From positions 310,001 through 374,000 of the forward strand of contig CAWFTU010000024.1 in NCBI GenBank assembly GCA_963818725.1: a stretch of 64,000 bases of DNA. The letters are read 5' to 3'. The number at the start of each line of letters is the position of its first letter. Position 1 is the first letter of the stretch. The translations under genes were made by a program, and so were the position numbers. Source of the DNA: DATFDN01 sp963818725 (GTDB lineage Bacteria > Pseudomonadota > Alphaproteobacteria > Acetobacterales > Acetobacteraceae). The notes beneath the pieces are model-generated. The model was not told where the DNA came from, made no database searches, and saw nothing but the letters and a program-made list of their open reading frames with translations. Shown in pieces: positions 42,575 to 51,138 of this stretch.

Positions 42575-43612
42575 CTAATGGTCGTTGGCGTAACCGCGCC
42601 CCCTTGCCAGTAGCAGCGCGTAATCGATCGCCTCGATCAGGCTCTCCTCGTTCGCCCGCCCGGTGCCCGCGATGTCGAACGCGGTGCCGTGATCGACCGA
42701 GGTGCGGATGATCGGCAGGCCGAGCGTCACGTTCACCCCGGACAGCGCCCCCCACGCGCCGGTGGCGGGATCGGTCTCGAAGCCGAGGAGCTTCACCGGG
42801 ATGTGCCCCTGGTCGTGGTACATCGCCACCACGGCGTCGAACTGCCGCGCGCGGAGCTTGACGAACACCGTGTCGCCCGGCACCGGCCCGGTCACGTCCC
42901 ATCCCGCCGCCTGGCACGCCGCGACAACCGGCGCGGTCACCTCGATGTCCTGCCGGCCGAACAGCCCGCCCTCGCCCGCGTGCGGATTGAGCGCGGCGAC
43001 CGCGATCCGGGGCCGCTCCAGCCCTAGGTCGCGCAGCGCCGCGTGGGTGAGGTCGATGACCCGGCGCAGTCGCTCCGGCGTCAGCAGGCGCGGCACGTCG
43101 GCCAGCGCGACATGGGTCGTGACGTGGCTCACCCGCATCGGCCCGTGCGCGAGCAGCATCACCGACCCGCGCACGCCGGTCAGCGCGGCGAGCATCTCGG
43201 TGTGGCCCGCATAGTGGTAGCCTGCGCGGTTGACCGCCTCCTTGTTCAGCGGCGCGGTGACGATCCCGCCGACCTGTCCCGCCTGCGCCAGCCTAACCGC
43301 GCGCTCGACCGCGAGGTAGGCGAAGCGGCCGGCCTCCGCCGAGACTTGGCCGAACTGGATCGGCTCGCGTTCCTCCCCGGCCGGCAGGAAGGCGAGGCCG
43401 GGCCATTCCGATCCGTCGGCGACCTCGGGGATTCCACTGGTCACGCCAACCACGGCGCGGGCAGCCTCCAGCGCGGCGCGGTGCCCGATCACCACCAGGC
43501 GCAGCTCGCCCCGCTCGACGCGCGGAGCCAGCGCCCGGCACGCCTTGACGATGATCTCCGGACCGACCCCGGCGGGATCGCCCATGGTGATGGCAAGACG
43601 GGGTGTGCTCAT
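42575..43612 (-). CDS. pdxA: PdxA-family 4-phosphate dehydrogenase (PdxA2-like by context)
   Basis: This NAD-dependent dehydrogenase of 345 residues belongs to the family of 4-hydroxythreonine-4-phosphate dehydrogenase. It has ITMGDPAGVGPEI, VTAPLNKEAVNRAG, YAGHTEMLAALTG, NPHAGEGGLFGRQ, and the metal/active-site residues in YHDQGHIPVKLLGF and TSVDHGTAFDIAGTG. Because it follows a DUF1537 kinase with a four-base overlap, I infer the PdxA2 role known from threonate catabolism (oxidative decarboxylation of a 4-phospho-sugar acid to dihydroxyacetone phosphate) rather than, or as well as, pyridoxal synthesis. Sequence alone does not separate the two. Confidence 0.9.
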   Translation of the reverse strand: MSTPRLAITMGDPAGVGPEIIVKACRALAPRVERGELRLVVIGHRAALEAARAVVGVTSGIPEVADGSEWPGLAFLPAGEEREPIQFGQVSAEAGRFAYLAVERAVRLAQAGQVGGIVTAPLNKEAVNRAGYHYAGHTEMLAALTGVRGSVMLLAHGPMRVSHVTTHVALADVPRLLTPERLRRVIDLTHAALRDLGLERPRIAVAALNPHAGEGGLFGRQDIEVTAPVVAACQAAGWDVTGPVPGDTVFVKLRARQFDAVVAMYHDQGHIPVKLLGFETDPATGAWGALSGVNVTLGLPIIRTSVDHGTAFDIAGTGRANEESLIEAIDYALLLARGRGYANDH

Positions 43613-44694
43613 CCGGTCTCTCCGAGGCGAGGCAGGGCCAGGAGGCGCGCGAGCAGGCCCGCGTCGCCGAAGGCGCCTGACTTGGACACGACGCGCAGCC
43701 CGTCCCAGACGCCGCCGCGCAGAACCGAGGTCGGGATGCCGGGCATGAGCTGGCCGTCCACATCGAGCCGCCCTGCCCCCAGGGCACCGCATACCATGCG
43801 CAAGGTCTCCCCGCCCGCGACCAGCAGCGTTTCCGGCGGGTCCATCCGGGCCAGCAATCCCCCGAAGCAGCCGGCGATGTGCCGCGCCGCGTGGGCGCGC
43901 GCCAGGCCGGGCGGCACCACCGTGGTCACCACGACCGCGCCGTCGCGCGCGAGCAGCCTGGCGATGCGGGCCGCTTCCTCGGCGTCGCCGCGCGTGACGC
44001 GGCGCACCCGCGACCAGGCGGCGGAGAGCTGCGCGACGGAGGCCGGATGCTCCGAGCCGATCAAGCCCAGCACGGGGCCGCGCAGCGCGGGCTGGGGAAC
44101 CGAAGCGCGCCCGGCCAGCGCGCTCGCCAGCCCGGCGCTTCCGCACCACAGCACGCGGCCTGGCAGGCATCGGCACTCGGCGACCAGTTGATCGAGATCG
44201 GAGTCGGTCTCCGCGTCCCACAAGCTGGCGCCCTCGGAGGCGGCGTCGCCGGGCCGGCGCAGCCTGACATTCACGCCGAGTTCGCGCAGCGCGGCCGCGA
44301 GATCGGGGCCAACGGGGCGCCAGCCCGCGCCCTCCGGGACAAGCTGGCGCCCGGCCCGCGTGATCCGCCCCTGCGCCGGGAAGGCGGGCGCGATCACGCA
44401 ATGGGCGAAGTCACGCACGCAGGCGGCGATCTCCGCGGCGACATGGCCACGCAGCAAGCTGTCGATCTTGCGGAACGCCGGATCGGCCTCGTCCAGCACC
44501 GGCGACAGCCGCCGTGTCAAGGCCGCGGCCTGCGCCGCGTCAAGCTCCCGCGTGCCAGTGTCGATCGCCGCCGGCCAGGGCAGGTGGCTCGGTGGCGCCC
44601 AGACGGTCGGCACCCTGCCCTCGGTCGGCACGAACTGCGCGGCGCTGTCCAGCGCCCCCGTCAAGTCATCGGCCAGGATGCGCAGGCGGCTCAC
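43609..44694 (-). CDS. DUF1537 four-carbon acid sugar kinase family protein
   Basis: This protein of 361 residues has the DUF1537 signatures: ILADDLTGALDSAAQF at the N-terminus, FRKIDSLLRGHVAAEI, and the C-terminal nucleotide-binding VAGGETLRMVCGALG with VVSKSGAFGD. Family members (OtnK, DtnK, LtnK) phosphorylate four-carbon sugar acids. It is shorter than the usual 400-430 residues, mainly in the middle, so its substrate may differ. The GTG start overlaps the stop of the dehydrogenase gene (GTGA), and the stop overlaps pdxA (ATGA). Confidence 0.88.
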   Translation of the reverse strand: MSRLRILADDLTGALDSAAQFVPTEGRVPTVWAPPSHLPWPAAIDTGTRELDAAQAAALTRRLSPVLDEADPAFRKIDSLLRGHVAAEIAACVRDFAHCVIAPAFPAQGRITRAGRQLVPEGAGWRPVGPDLAAALRELGVNVRLRRPGDAASEGASLWDAETDSDLDQLVAECRCLPGRVLWCGSAGLASALAGRASVPQPALRGPVLGLIGSEHPASVAQLSAAWSRVRRVTRGDAEEAARIARLLARDGAVVVTTVVPPGLARAHAARHIAGCFGGLLARMDPPETLLVAGGETLRMVCGALGAGRLDVDGQLMPGIPTSVLRGGVWDGLRVVSKSGAFGDAGLLARLLALPRLGETG

Positions 44695-45635
44695 ACGACC
44701 CGGTGCAACAGGGCCGCGCCGGCGGCGAGGCGCCGGCAGTTCTCGGCGGCGAGGGCGAAGCTGCGGTCGAAGGTTCCCGTCGTCAGCCAGGCGATGTGGG
44801 GGGTCAGGACGACGTTGGGCAGCGCGAGCAGTTCGCTCGACGGATCGATCGGCTCCTCGGCGAACACGTCGAGACCCGCCGCGGCCAGGCGCCCGCTCCG
44901 CAGCGCGGCGATCAGCGCCGGCTCATCGACCAGCCCGCCGCGCGCCGTGTTCACCAGGATGGCGGACGGCTTCATGCGCGCCAGCGCGCCGGCATCGATC
45001 ATCTGCTCGGTCTCGGCCGTCAGCGGCACGTGCAGGCTCACCACGTCGGACTCCGCGAGCAGCTCCGGGAGCGCCCGAGGCTCCGCGGCCGCGTCGCTCC
45101 GCGCCGTGCGCGCGGCGTAGAGCACGCGGCAGCCCAGCGCCGCCAGCACGGGCGCCAGGGCGCGCGGCACCGCGCCGTAGCCGACCAGACCCACCGTGCG
45201 CCCACCCAGCTCGTTGATGCCATCCTTCGCCGCCGGATCGAGCGCAAATCCTTCGCCCCGCCGCGTCGCGGCGTCAAACATCGGCACGCGGCGCGACGCC
45301 GCCAGCATCAGCGCGAGCGTCAGCTCCGCCACCGCGCGCGCGTTCGTTCCCGGCAAGTTGCAGACGGCAACGTCCCGCCGCCGCGCCGCCGCGAGGTCGA
45401 TCGTGTTGACGCCCACCCCGATCTTCTGGATCAGCCGCAGGCGCGGCGCGGCATCGATCATCTCCGCCGTTGCCGGCCTCAGCACGTGCCACAGCACGTC
45501 CATCTCCGGCAGCAGCGCCGCGAGCCGGGCATCGTCGTGCTCCGCGCAGATCTCGATCGCGAGCCCGTCGCCCGCGACCGCCACGAGCCGCGCGGCGAGG
45601 TCGCGGCCGGCGGCGTAGTGGAACACCACGTTCAT
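44691..45635 (-). CDS. D-2-hydroxyacid dehydrogenase family protein
   Basis: This protein of 314 residues has the D-isomer 2-hydroxyacid dehydrogenase layout. The NAD-binding motif is GLVGYGAVPRAL, in which the last conserved glycine is a proline. The catalytic triad is present: Arg in NTARGGLVDE, Glu in DVFAEEPID, and His in LTPHIAWLT. It probably oxidises or reduces a 2-hydroxy acid intermediate. It overlaps the enolase-like gene and the DUF1537 gene by four bases each, so it belongs to the same pathway. Phosphoglycerate-dehydrogenase-like activity is an alternative. Confidence 0.88.
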   Translation of the reverse strand: MNVVFHYAAGRDLAARLVAVAGDGLAIEICAEHDDARLAALLPEMDVLWHVLRPATAEMIDAAPRLRLIQKIGVGVNTIDLAAARRRDVAVCNLPGTNARAVAELTLALMLAASRRVPMFDAATRRGEGFALDPAAKDGINELGGRTVGLVGYGAVPRALAPVLAALGCRVLYAARTARSDAAAEPRALPELLAESDVVSLHVPLTAETEQMIDAGALARMKPSAILVNTARGGLVDEPALIAALRSGRLAAAGLDVFAEEPIDPSSELLALPNVVLTPHIAWLTTGTFDRSFALAAENCRRLAAGAALLHRVV

Positions 45636-46924
45636 TTCAGCTTCGACCGGCCGAGCGCCGCCTTGCCGGCGAAGCGCGCCCGCGCGCTCAGCGCCTCCTC
45701 GATGCGCAGCGCCTCGTTCCATTTCGCCGTGCGCTCGCCGCGCGCCATGCTGCCGACCTTGAGCTGGCCCACGCCCCAGCCCACGGCGAGATGCACGATC
45801 GTGGCGTCCTCGGTCTCGCCGGACCGCGCCGAGACGATCCCCGCCATGCCGCTCTCGCGCGCCGCCTCCCAAGCCTGGCGCGTCTCGGTCAGGGTGCCGC
45901 GCTGGTTGGGCTTCAGCAGGACGGCGTTCACCGTGCCGCGCAGCGCCGCCTCGCGCACGCGGCTGGGCTGGGAGACGAGGAAGTCGTCCCCGACCACTTG
46001 CACGCGGCCGCCCAGCTCGGCGGTGAACGCGGCGAAGCCCACGTCGTCATCCTCCGAGAGCGGATCCTCGATCGAGACGATGGGATAGGCGCGCACCCAT
46101 CCGCTCAGCAGCCGGATCATGCCGTCGCTGTCGAGTTCGCGGCCGTCCAGGGCGAGCCGGTACTTGCCGCCCCGGCCGAATTCGCTGGCGGCGACATCGA
46201 GGGCGATCGCCACATCGGACGGGGCCTTGAAGCCGGCGCGCTCGATCGCGCGTGCCAGGGTCTCCAGCGCCGCCTCGTTCGACTTGAAGGCCGGCCACCA
46301 GCCGCCCTCGTCGGCGACGCCGGCGCGCTGGCCCGCCTCCTCCATCAGGGCGCCGGCCGTCCGGTAGATCTCGGCCGTCCAGTCCAGCGCCTCGGCGAAG
46401 CTTTCGGCTCCTGGGCAGGTCACGAGGAAATCCTGGATGTCCACCCGCCGCCCGGCATGCGCGCCGCCACCGAAGATCTGGATCTGCGGCAGCGGCAGCG
46501 TGACCGCCTCCGCCCCGCCCAAGTGCCGGTACAGCGGCTCTCCCGCCGTCGCGGCGGCGGCATGGGCGGCGGCCATCGAAACCGCGATCAGCGCGTTGGC
46601 GCCAAGGCGAGACTTGCTGGGCGTGCCGTCCAGCTCGATCAGCTTCCGGTCGAGCCCCGCCTGGTCCGCCGCGTCGACGCCCACCAGGGCGCGCGCGATC
46701 TCCGTGTTGACGTGCCCCAGCGCGCGGGTCACGTCGTAGCCGCCGAAATCCTCCCCGCCATCGCGCAGGTCGAGTGCCTCGGCGGTCCCGGTCGAGGCCC
46801 CGGCGGGCGCGATGCCTCGTCCGACCCCGCCGCCCTCCAGCAGGATGTCGGCCTCGATCGTCGGCCGGCCGCGGCTGTCCCAGACGCGGCGGCCATGCAC
46901 GAAAGCGACGCGGGTATCGGTCAT
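45632..46924 (-). CDS. enolase-superfamily paralogue with altered active site
   Basis: This protein of 430 residues aligns with phosphopyruvate hydratase over its whole length. Metal ligands and the catalytic base are kept: Ser44 (GAST), His156, Glu206 (ADEGGW), Asp243, Glu286 (SIEDPL), Asp313 (VGDDFL), Lys338 (LLKPNQ), Arg368-Ser369 and Lys389. Two positions differ from true enolase: the loop QEF is QDF (Asp165), and the substrate-binding histidine of SHRSGE is alanine (SARSGE, Ala367). The GGEHADN loop is GGAHAGR. I infer a hydratase for a different phosphorylated acid rather than glycolytic enolase. It lies in a five-gene operon with two kinases, a hydroxyacid dehydrogenase and PdxA. Confidence 0.85.
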   Translation of the reverse strand: MTDTRVAFVHGRRVWDSRGRPTIEADILLEGGGVGRGIAPAGASTGTAEALDLRDGGEDFGGYDVTRALGHVNTEIARALVGVDAADQAGLDRKLIELDGTPSKSRLGANALIAVSMAAAHAAAATAGEPLYRHLGGAEAVTLPLPQIQIFGGGAHAGRRVDIQDFLVTCPGAESFAEALDWTAEIYRTAGALMEEAGQRAGVADEGGWWPAFKSNEAALETLARAIERAGFKAPSDVAIALDVAASEFGRGGKYRLALDGRELDSDGMIRLLSGWVRAYPIVSIEDPLSEDDDVGFAAFTAELGGRVQVVGDDFLVSQPSRVREAALRGTVNAVLLKPNQRGTLTETRQAWEAARESGMAGIVSARSGETEDATIVHLAVGWGVGQLKVGSMARGERTAKWNEALRIEEALSARARFAGKAALGRSKLK

Positions 46925-47940
46925 CCCTCCTCCCCCCGGGCAAGCTCGTGGTCCCACGCCGCCCGCACTGTGCCAAGCCGGTCGACGGGCCGGGCGAGCA
47001 GCGCGCGGCCGACGCGGCGAACCCGGTTCCGCTGAGCCTCTGTGGTGATGTATTCCACCGGCGACTTCCCATCCACCCGCGCCAGGAAAAGCCCCGGCAG
47101 CAGATGCGCCGCCCTGGCCTCCAGCCCGCCTGGCGCCTCCCACGCCACGCCCGCGAGGTAGGCCTCCGCCATCGCGCCGAAGCAGGCGAGGAAACCCGTG
47201 CGCGCGCTAGGTGTCCAGAGGCACTTGAGCAGCAGGTGATTGAGGCAGAAGGCGAGATCGAAGGCCGGATCGCCCCAACAGGCGCATTCCGCGTCCAGGA
47301 AAACCGGCCCGCGCGGCCCGACGAGGATGTTCTTTGGGCTCACGTCGCCATGCACCAGCGCCCGTTTCGTCTCTGACGTGACCGCGGCCAGCGCGCGCAG
47401 CGCGCCGGCGACATCCGGATGAGCGTCCGCCGTGGCGAGCAAGTACGGCTCCAGCCGGATCGCCTGGAAGATGGCGTCGCTCGCGAACTCCGCGGCCAGG
47501 GCAGGGTCCGCCGCGCTCGCCGCGTGGATGCGCGCGAGCGTGCGCCCGGCCGTGGCGGCGAAGGCGGGATCGGCGCGTCCGTCGCGCAGCAGCTTCTTCC
47601 ACAGCGGATGCGTTGCCGGCGGGAGATACGCCATCGCCAGCGTCCCGGCCGCTTGGTCATGGCCGAGCAAGGCGGGTGCCGCGCCCGGTGCCGCTTCGGC
47701 GGCACGGCGCATCCAGCGCGCCTCGTACAGGTTCCGCTCGACGGGAGCGCGCCAGTCCGCCGCGACGCGCAGCCGCGCCAGCGCGCGCTTGACGCAGATC
47801 GGGCCAGACGGGAGATCGACACGCCAGATGTCGGAGGAGACACCGCCGGTCAGCCGCTCCGCCGGCGGCGCCTGCCCTGGCCCGAGCAGGCCCATGCGCC
47901 GGAGGGCGCCGGCGATGTCCTCGGGCACGCCGTCTGGCAT
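46921..47940 (-). CDS. aminoglycoside-phosphotransferase-like small-molecule kinase
   Basis: This kinase of 339 residues has the APH/choline-kinase fold. ATP-binding LTGGVSSDIWRVD and ICVKRAL come first, then the catalytic loop ALVHGDVSPKNILVG and the metal-binding FLDAECACWGDPAFDLAF. The family phosphorylates aminoglycosides, choline, homoserine or sugars; given its neighbours, a hydroxylated acid or sugar is more likely than an antibiotic. The ATG at 47940 is chosen; a longer frame to 49305 arises only from the frameshift in the upstream lpoA-like gene. Its stop overlaps the enolase-like start. Confidence 0.88.
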   Translation of the reverse strand: MPDGVPEDIAGALRRMGLLGPGQAPPAERLTGGVSSDIWRVDLPSGPICVKRALARLRVAADWRAPVERNLYEARWMRRAAEAAPGAAPALLGHDQAAGTLAMAYLPPATHPLWKKLLRDGRADPAFAATAGRTLARIHAASAADPALAAEFASDAIFQAIRLEPYLLATADAHPDVAGALRALAAVTSETKRALVHGDVSPKNILVGPRGPVFLDAECACWGDPAFDLAFCLNHLLLKCLWTPSARTGFLACFGAMAEAYLAGVAWEAPGGLEARAAHLLPGLFLARVDGKSPVEYITTEAQRNRVRRVGRALLARPVDRLGTVRAAWDHELARGEEG

Positions 47941-47948
47941 CGATTCGC

Positions 47949-49203
47949 TCAGATCTCGGCCGCGGCGGCCGAGGTTGGGGCGGGCGAAATGATCCGGGGT
48001 CCGCCAGGCTCCACCTGGAGGACAGCCAACCCGCGCTGCACCCCTCCGTCGGGGAGCAGGCGCAACCATCCGTCCGAGCTGGAGAATCCGTCCGGGTTGA
48101 CAAGCACCGCCGGTGCGTAGCCCTGAGGGGCCAGCGTCCGCGCAATGGTCGCCGCGTCGAAGGCGAGGTCGGCCGCGCCGGGTGGCGGAGCGCCATAGCG
48201 CGCGGCAAAGGCCTGCTCGAAACTCGCCCGCGCGGCCGGATCGGGCGCCGCGAACCAGGCGCCGCGCACTTGGCTCGCGCCACTGCCCGGTGCTGCCCAC
48301 AGCGCCGGACCCATGATCTGCACCGAAGGCGGACCCACGAAGTAGTACCGGAAGCACCGAAGCAAGCTCGGCCAGGGCATCGCCCGTGTCCCCCAGCAGC
48401 AGCGTATCGAACGGAGGCGGCGGGACGCTGCTCCGGGTCAGCCGCTCGGCCTCGCGCCGGCCCTCCGGCGTGCCTTGCGCGCGCGCCTCCTTAATCTGCT
48501 GTTGGACCGGGCCCCAGCGTTGCTCGTAGCCGGAGAGCTGACGGGTGGCGCTGCTGATCGCGGACATTCCGCTGCCGTGGAAGCGGATGTCGGGCGGAGG
48601 GAGCCCGCGCTGCTCGGCGGCCTCGGTCAGCGCCTCGGCCATCGCGTGGCCGAACTGGCTCTCGGGCAGCAACGCAGCCACGGTTCCCCGGCCCTGCTCC
48701 TGGGCATAGGCGAGGAGGCGGCGCACCTGCTGGCTTGGCGTGATGCCGAGCGCCCAGACGCCCGGCCGGGCGGCGGACGTGGTGTTGGTGAAGGCAAGCA
48801 CCGGCACGCCAGCCGCGGTCGCGACCGGGGCGACCGCCTCGGTCTCGGCGGCGGTCAGCGGCCCCAGGATGAGGCCCGCGCCCTGGGCCAGCGCCCCCCG
48901 CGCGGCCGTTCTTGCACCCTCGGGGGTGCTGCCGGTGTCCCCCGGAATGAGCGGCGGCGACGCCGGATCGGCCAGCGCGAGCTGGGCGGCCTGCAGCATC
49001 GGCTGGCCAAGCTCCGCGCGCGGCCCGCTCAAGGGCAGCAGGATCGCGACTGGCCGCACCGGGGCGCCTCCCGACCCGAACGCGCCGGCTAGCGGGCCAG
49101 GCCCGCCCGGTATCAGATACGGTGGCGCCGCCGGATATTCGACGCCGGTGCAGGCGGCCAGCGCCGCGCTGCCGGAAAGGACAAGGAATGCCCGACGCCG
49201 CAT
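47949..49203 (-). pseudogene. LpoA-like penicillin-binding protein activator lipoprotein, frameshifted
   Basis: This is a periplasmic-binding-fold lipoprotein of about 418 residues when joined. The signal peptide RRRAFLVLSGSAALAACTG has a lipobox (LAAC). The body reads VAILLPLSGPRAELGQPML, LILGPLTAAETEAVAPVA and VLAFTNTTSAARPGVWALG, as in the YraM/LpoA and leucine-binding-like group. The frame breaks near 48348-48351; deleting one base joins ALAELASVLP to YYFVGPPSVQIMGPALW and continues to 47949. The 5' end overlaps the divergent rsmI start by 16 bases, an arrangement common for this pair. The frameshift may be an assembly error. Confidence 0.8.
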
Positions 49204-50096
49204 CTGACCCATCTCCCGGCTCCGAGGCCCCCGGTTCGGCCGGCCCTCTTTCTGGCCTTGTGCTTGTTTCCACGCCCATCGGCAATCTCGGCGATCTCTC
49301 CCCACGCGCCCGTGATGCCCTGACCGGCGCCGATCTGGTGCTCTGCGAGGACACGCGACATACGGGCCGCCTGATGGCGGCGGTCGGCGCCCGCGCCCCG
49401 CTCACCGCCTTGCACGAGCACAACGAGGACGCGCGCATTCCCATGGTCCTGGCCGCTTTGCGGGCGGGCCGGCGCGTGGCGGTGGTCTCCGACGCGGGCA
49501 CGCCGCTCGTCTCGGACCCAGGCTTTCGGCTGGTGCGCGCCGCGATCACCGAGGGTTTGCCGGTCACGGCGGTTCCCGGACCCAATGCCGCGCTCGCCGC
49601 GCTGGTGCTGTCGGGACTGCCGCCGCTGCCCTTCCTTGTGCTCGGCTTCCCCCCGCCCCGCGCGGCCGCCCGGCGCGCCGCGTTCGCCGGCCTGCGCGAA
49701 GCCGAACGGGCCGGCTTGCGGACAACCCTGATCTGGCACGAGGCCCCGCATCGCTTGGCCGAGACGCTCGCGGACCTGGCGGCGAGCTTCGGTCCCCGCC
49801 CCGCCGCTGTCGCGCGCGAGCTGACCAAGCGTTTCGAGGAGGTGCGGCGCGCGTCCCTCCCCGACCTTGCCCGCCACTACGCGGCCGAGGCGCCCAGGGG
49901 AGAGATGACGGTCCTGATCGGCCCCGCCGAGGAGGAAGCCCAGAAGCTGGACACGCTGGACGGGCAGCTCCGCGCCGCCCTGGCGGGCAACAGCCTGAAG
50001 GACGCGGCGTCACTGGTCGCGGCGGCCACCGGACTCCCGCGCAAGCTGGTCTATGCGCGGGCACTCGCCATCAGCGCGGAAACCGACGGAGGATGA
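49188..50096 (+). CDS. rsmI: 16S rRNA (cytidine1402-2'-O)-methyltransferase RsmI
   Basis: This SAM-dependent methylase of 302 residues modifies C1402 in the decoding centre of 16S rRNA. It has GLVLVSTPIGNLGDLSPRA, CEDTRHTGRLM, VVSDAGTPLVSDPG, TAVPGPNAALAALVLSGLP, and LTKRFEEVRR. The ATG at 49188 has AAGGA just upstream; the longer frame to 49122 is antisense to the lipoprotein. It is divergent from the lpoA-like gene. No yraN-type gene follows it directly. Confidence 0.95.
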   Translation: MPDAASDPSPGSEAPGSAGPLSGLVLVSTPIGNLGDLSPRARDALTGADLVLCEDTRHTGRLMAAVGARAPLTALHEHNEDARIPMVLAALRAGRRVAVVSDAGTPLVSDPGFRLVRAAITEGLPVTAVPGPNAALAALVLSGLPPLPFLVLGFPPPRAAARRAAFAGLREAERAGLRTTLIWHEAPHRLAETLADLAASFGPRPAAVARELTKRFEEVRRASLPDLARHYAAEAPRGEMTVLIGPAEEEAQKLDTLDGQLRAALAGNSLKDAASLVAAATGLPRKLVYARALAISAETDGG

Positions 50097-50151
50097 GCTG
50101 GCTCGCGCTGCGTCTCATTCAGGGGACTTAGTGCGGCAGCCGTCGCGTGCC

Positions 50152-51138
50152 ATGGTTCTCGTCTCGACATTTGTTCTCGCCAGCCTAGAATGGCCTGAAC
50201 AGGTGCGGTTCGTGGGAGGGACGAGTTTCCTGGCGGACACGACGAATCCCCGGTGCCTACCCAGCGGCAGCCCGGAGGGGGCGATGAGCCGTGCCATCGC
50301 GTCGCTCCAGCCGGGTTGGATGGTGCTGACGCACTGTGCGTTCGGCAGCCCGGCGGAACCGCCGGCCCGCGTGCGTTACGCACTGGTGCATCCCAAGGTT
50401 GGCGTCGCCCTGCTGGACGTCGTCCCAGACCGGCCCGCGCCGGAACCGGTTGAGCGGCTCCGGCGCGCCCTCGAGGCGTTGGGGTTCAGGGCCATCTTCG
50501 GCGGCTGGCCGCCGATCGTCTACCGGCGCCTGGCGCCAGGCCAGTTGCCGGATCTTGGCATCGCGCTCGCCGCCGCCTTCGCCTTGGAGGGGCCGCTCAC
50601 GCTTGGCGGGGGCGACGCCTGGGTCGGCGGCGTGCTGCGCGCGCTCACCACGCTCCCGGAGCAGGCTGGAGACGCTCCGGCGCTGGTGGCCGAACCGCGC
50701 GGCCGGGATCGTTCGGATGAGGCCCATGCCGGGCCGGCTGTCCGCGTTCCCCGGCGGGAGGCCAAACCGATCCCCGTCCGGGCGCTCATGTGCGGGTGCC
50801 TCGTGGTCTCGGCACTCGGTGGGACATTGCTGCTGCCAAGCAAGCCTTGGTGGCCGGGTCGCACGGAACCGGCCACACCCTCGGCGCCCTTGCCCGATCT
50901 CGACCTGGTCGCTGTTCCCGTGCGGCCGCTGCCAGTGCCAGCCACCGCGCAGCCGCTTGCCGGTGACTCGCCGGACATGCCGCGCGTTCCGACGCGCCGG
51001 CGTCCGGCCACGGCCAGGCCGGGCGACAGGGGCCGGGTCAACGAGCATTGCCAAGCCGTTGTTCCTAAAACTCTCCTTGGGAAGGAGCCGCCTGATGCCG
51101 ACCGCCCCTATCTCCGGCACGGGTGCCTGGGTCGCTGA
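50152..51138 (+). CDS. hypothetical protein with one membrane segment
   Basis: I do not recognise this protein. From ATG 50152 it has 328 residues. The first half (VRYALVHPKVGVALLDVVPD, ALGFRAIFGGWPPIVYRR) recalls nuclease-like NERD-type domains only loosely. A hydrophobic segment (ALMCGCLVVSALGGTLLLP) lies near residue 220, followed by a proline-rich tail. An ATG at 50284 is a possible later start. It overlaps the next lipoprotein gene by 44 bases. It may be a membrane-anchored protein of the envelope block. Confidence 0.6.
   Translation: MVLVSTFVLASLEWPEQVRFVGGTSFLADTTNPRCLPSGSPEGAMSRAIASLQPGWMVLTHCAFGSPAEPPARVRYALVHPKVGVALLDVVPDRPAPEPVERLRRALEALGFRAIFGGWPPIVYRRLAPGQLPDLGIALAAAFALEGPLTLGGGDAWVGGVLRALTTLPEQAGDAPALVAEPRGRDRSDEAHAGPAVRVPRREAKPIPVRALMCGCLVVSALGGTLLLPSKPWWPGRTEPATPSAPLPDLDLVAVPVRPLPVPATAQPLAGDSPDMPRVPTRRRPATARPGDRGRVNEHCQAVVPKTLLGKEPPDADRPYLRHGCLGR

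Noticed and set aside
46921..49305. A 794-codon frame that looks like a lipoprotein-kinase fusion
   Set aside because: The join is created by the frameshift near 48349; the two halves belong to separate genes that are intact when the frame is corrected.
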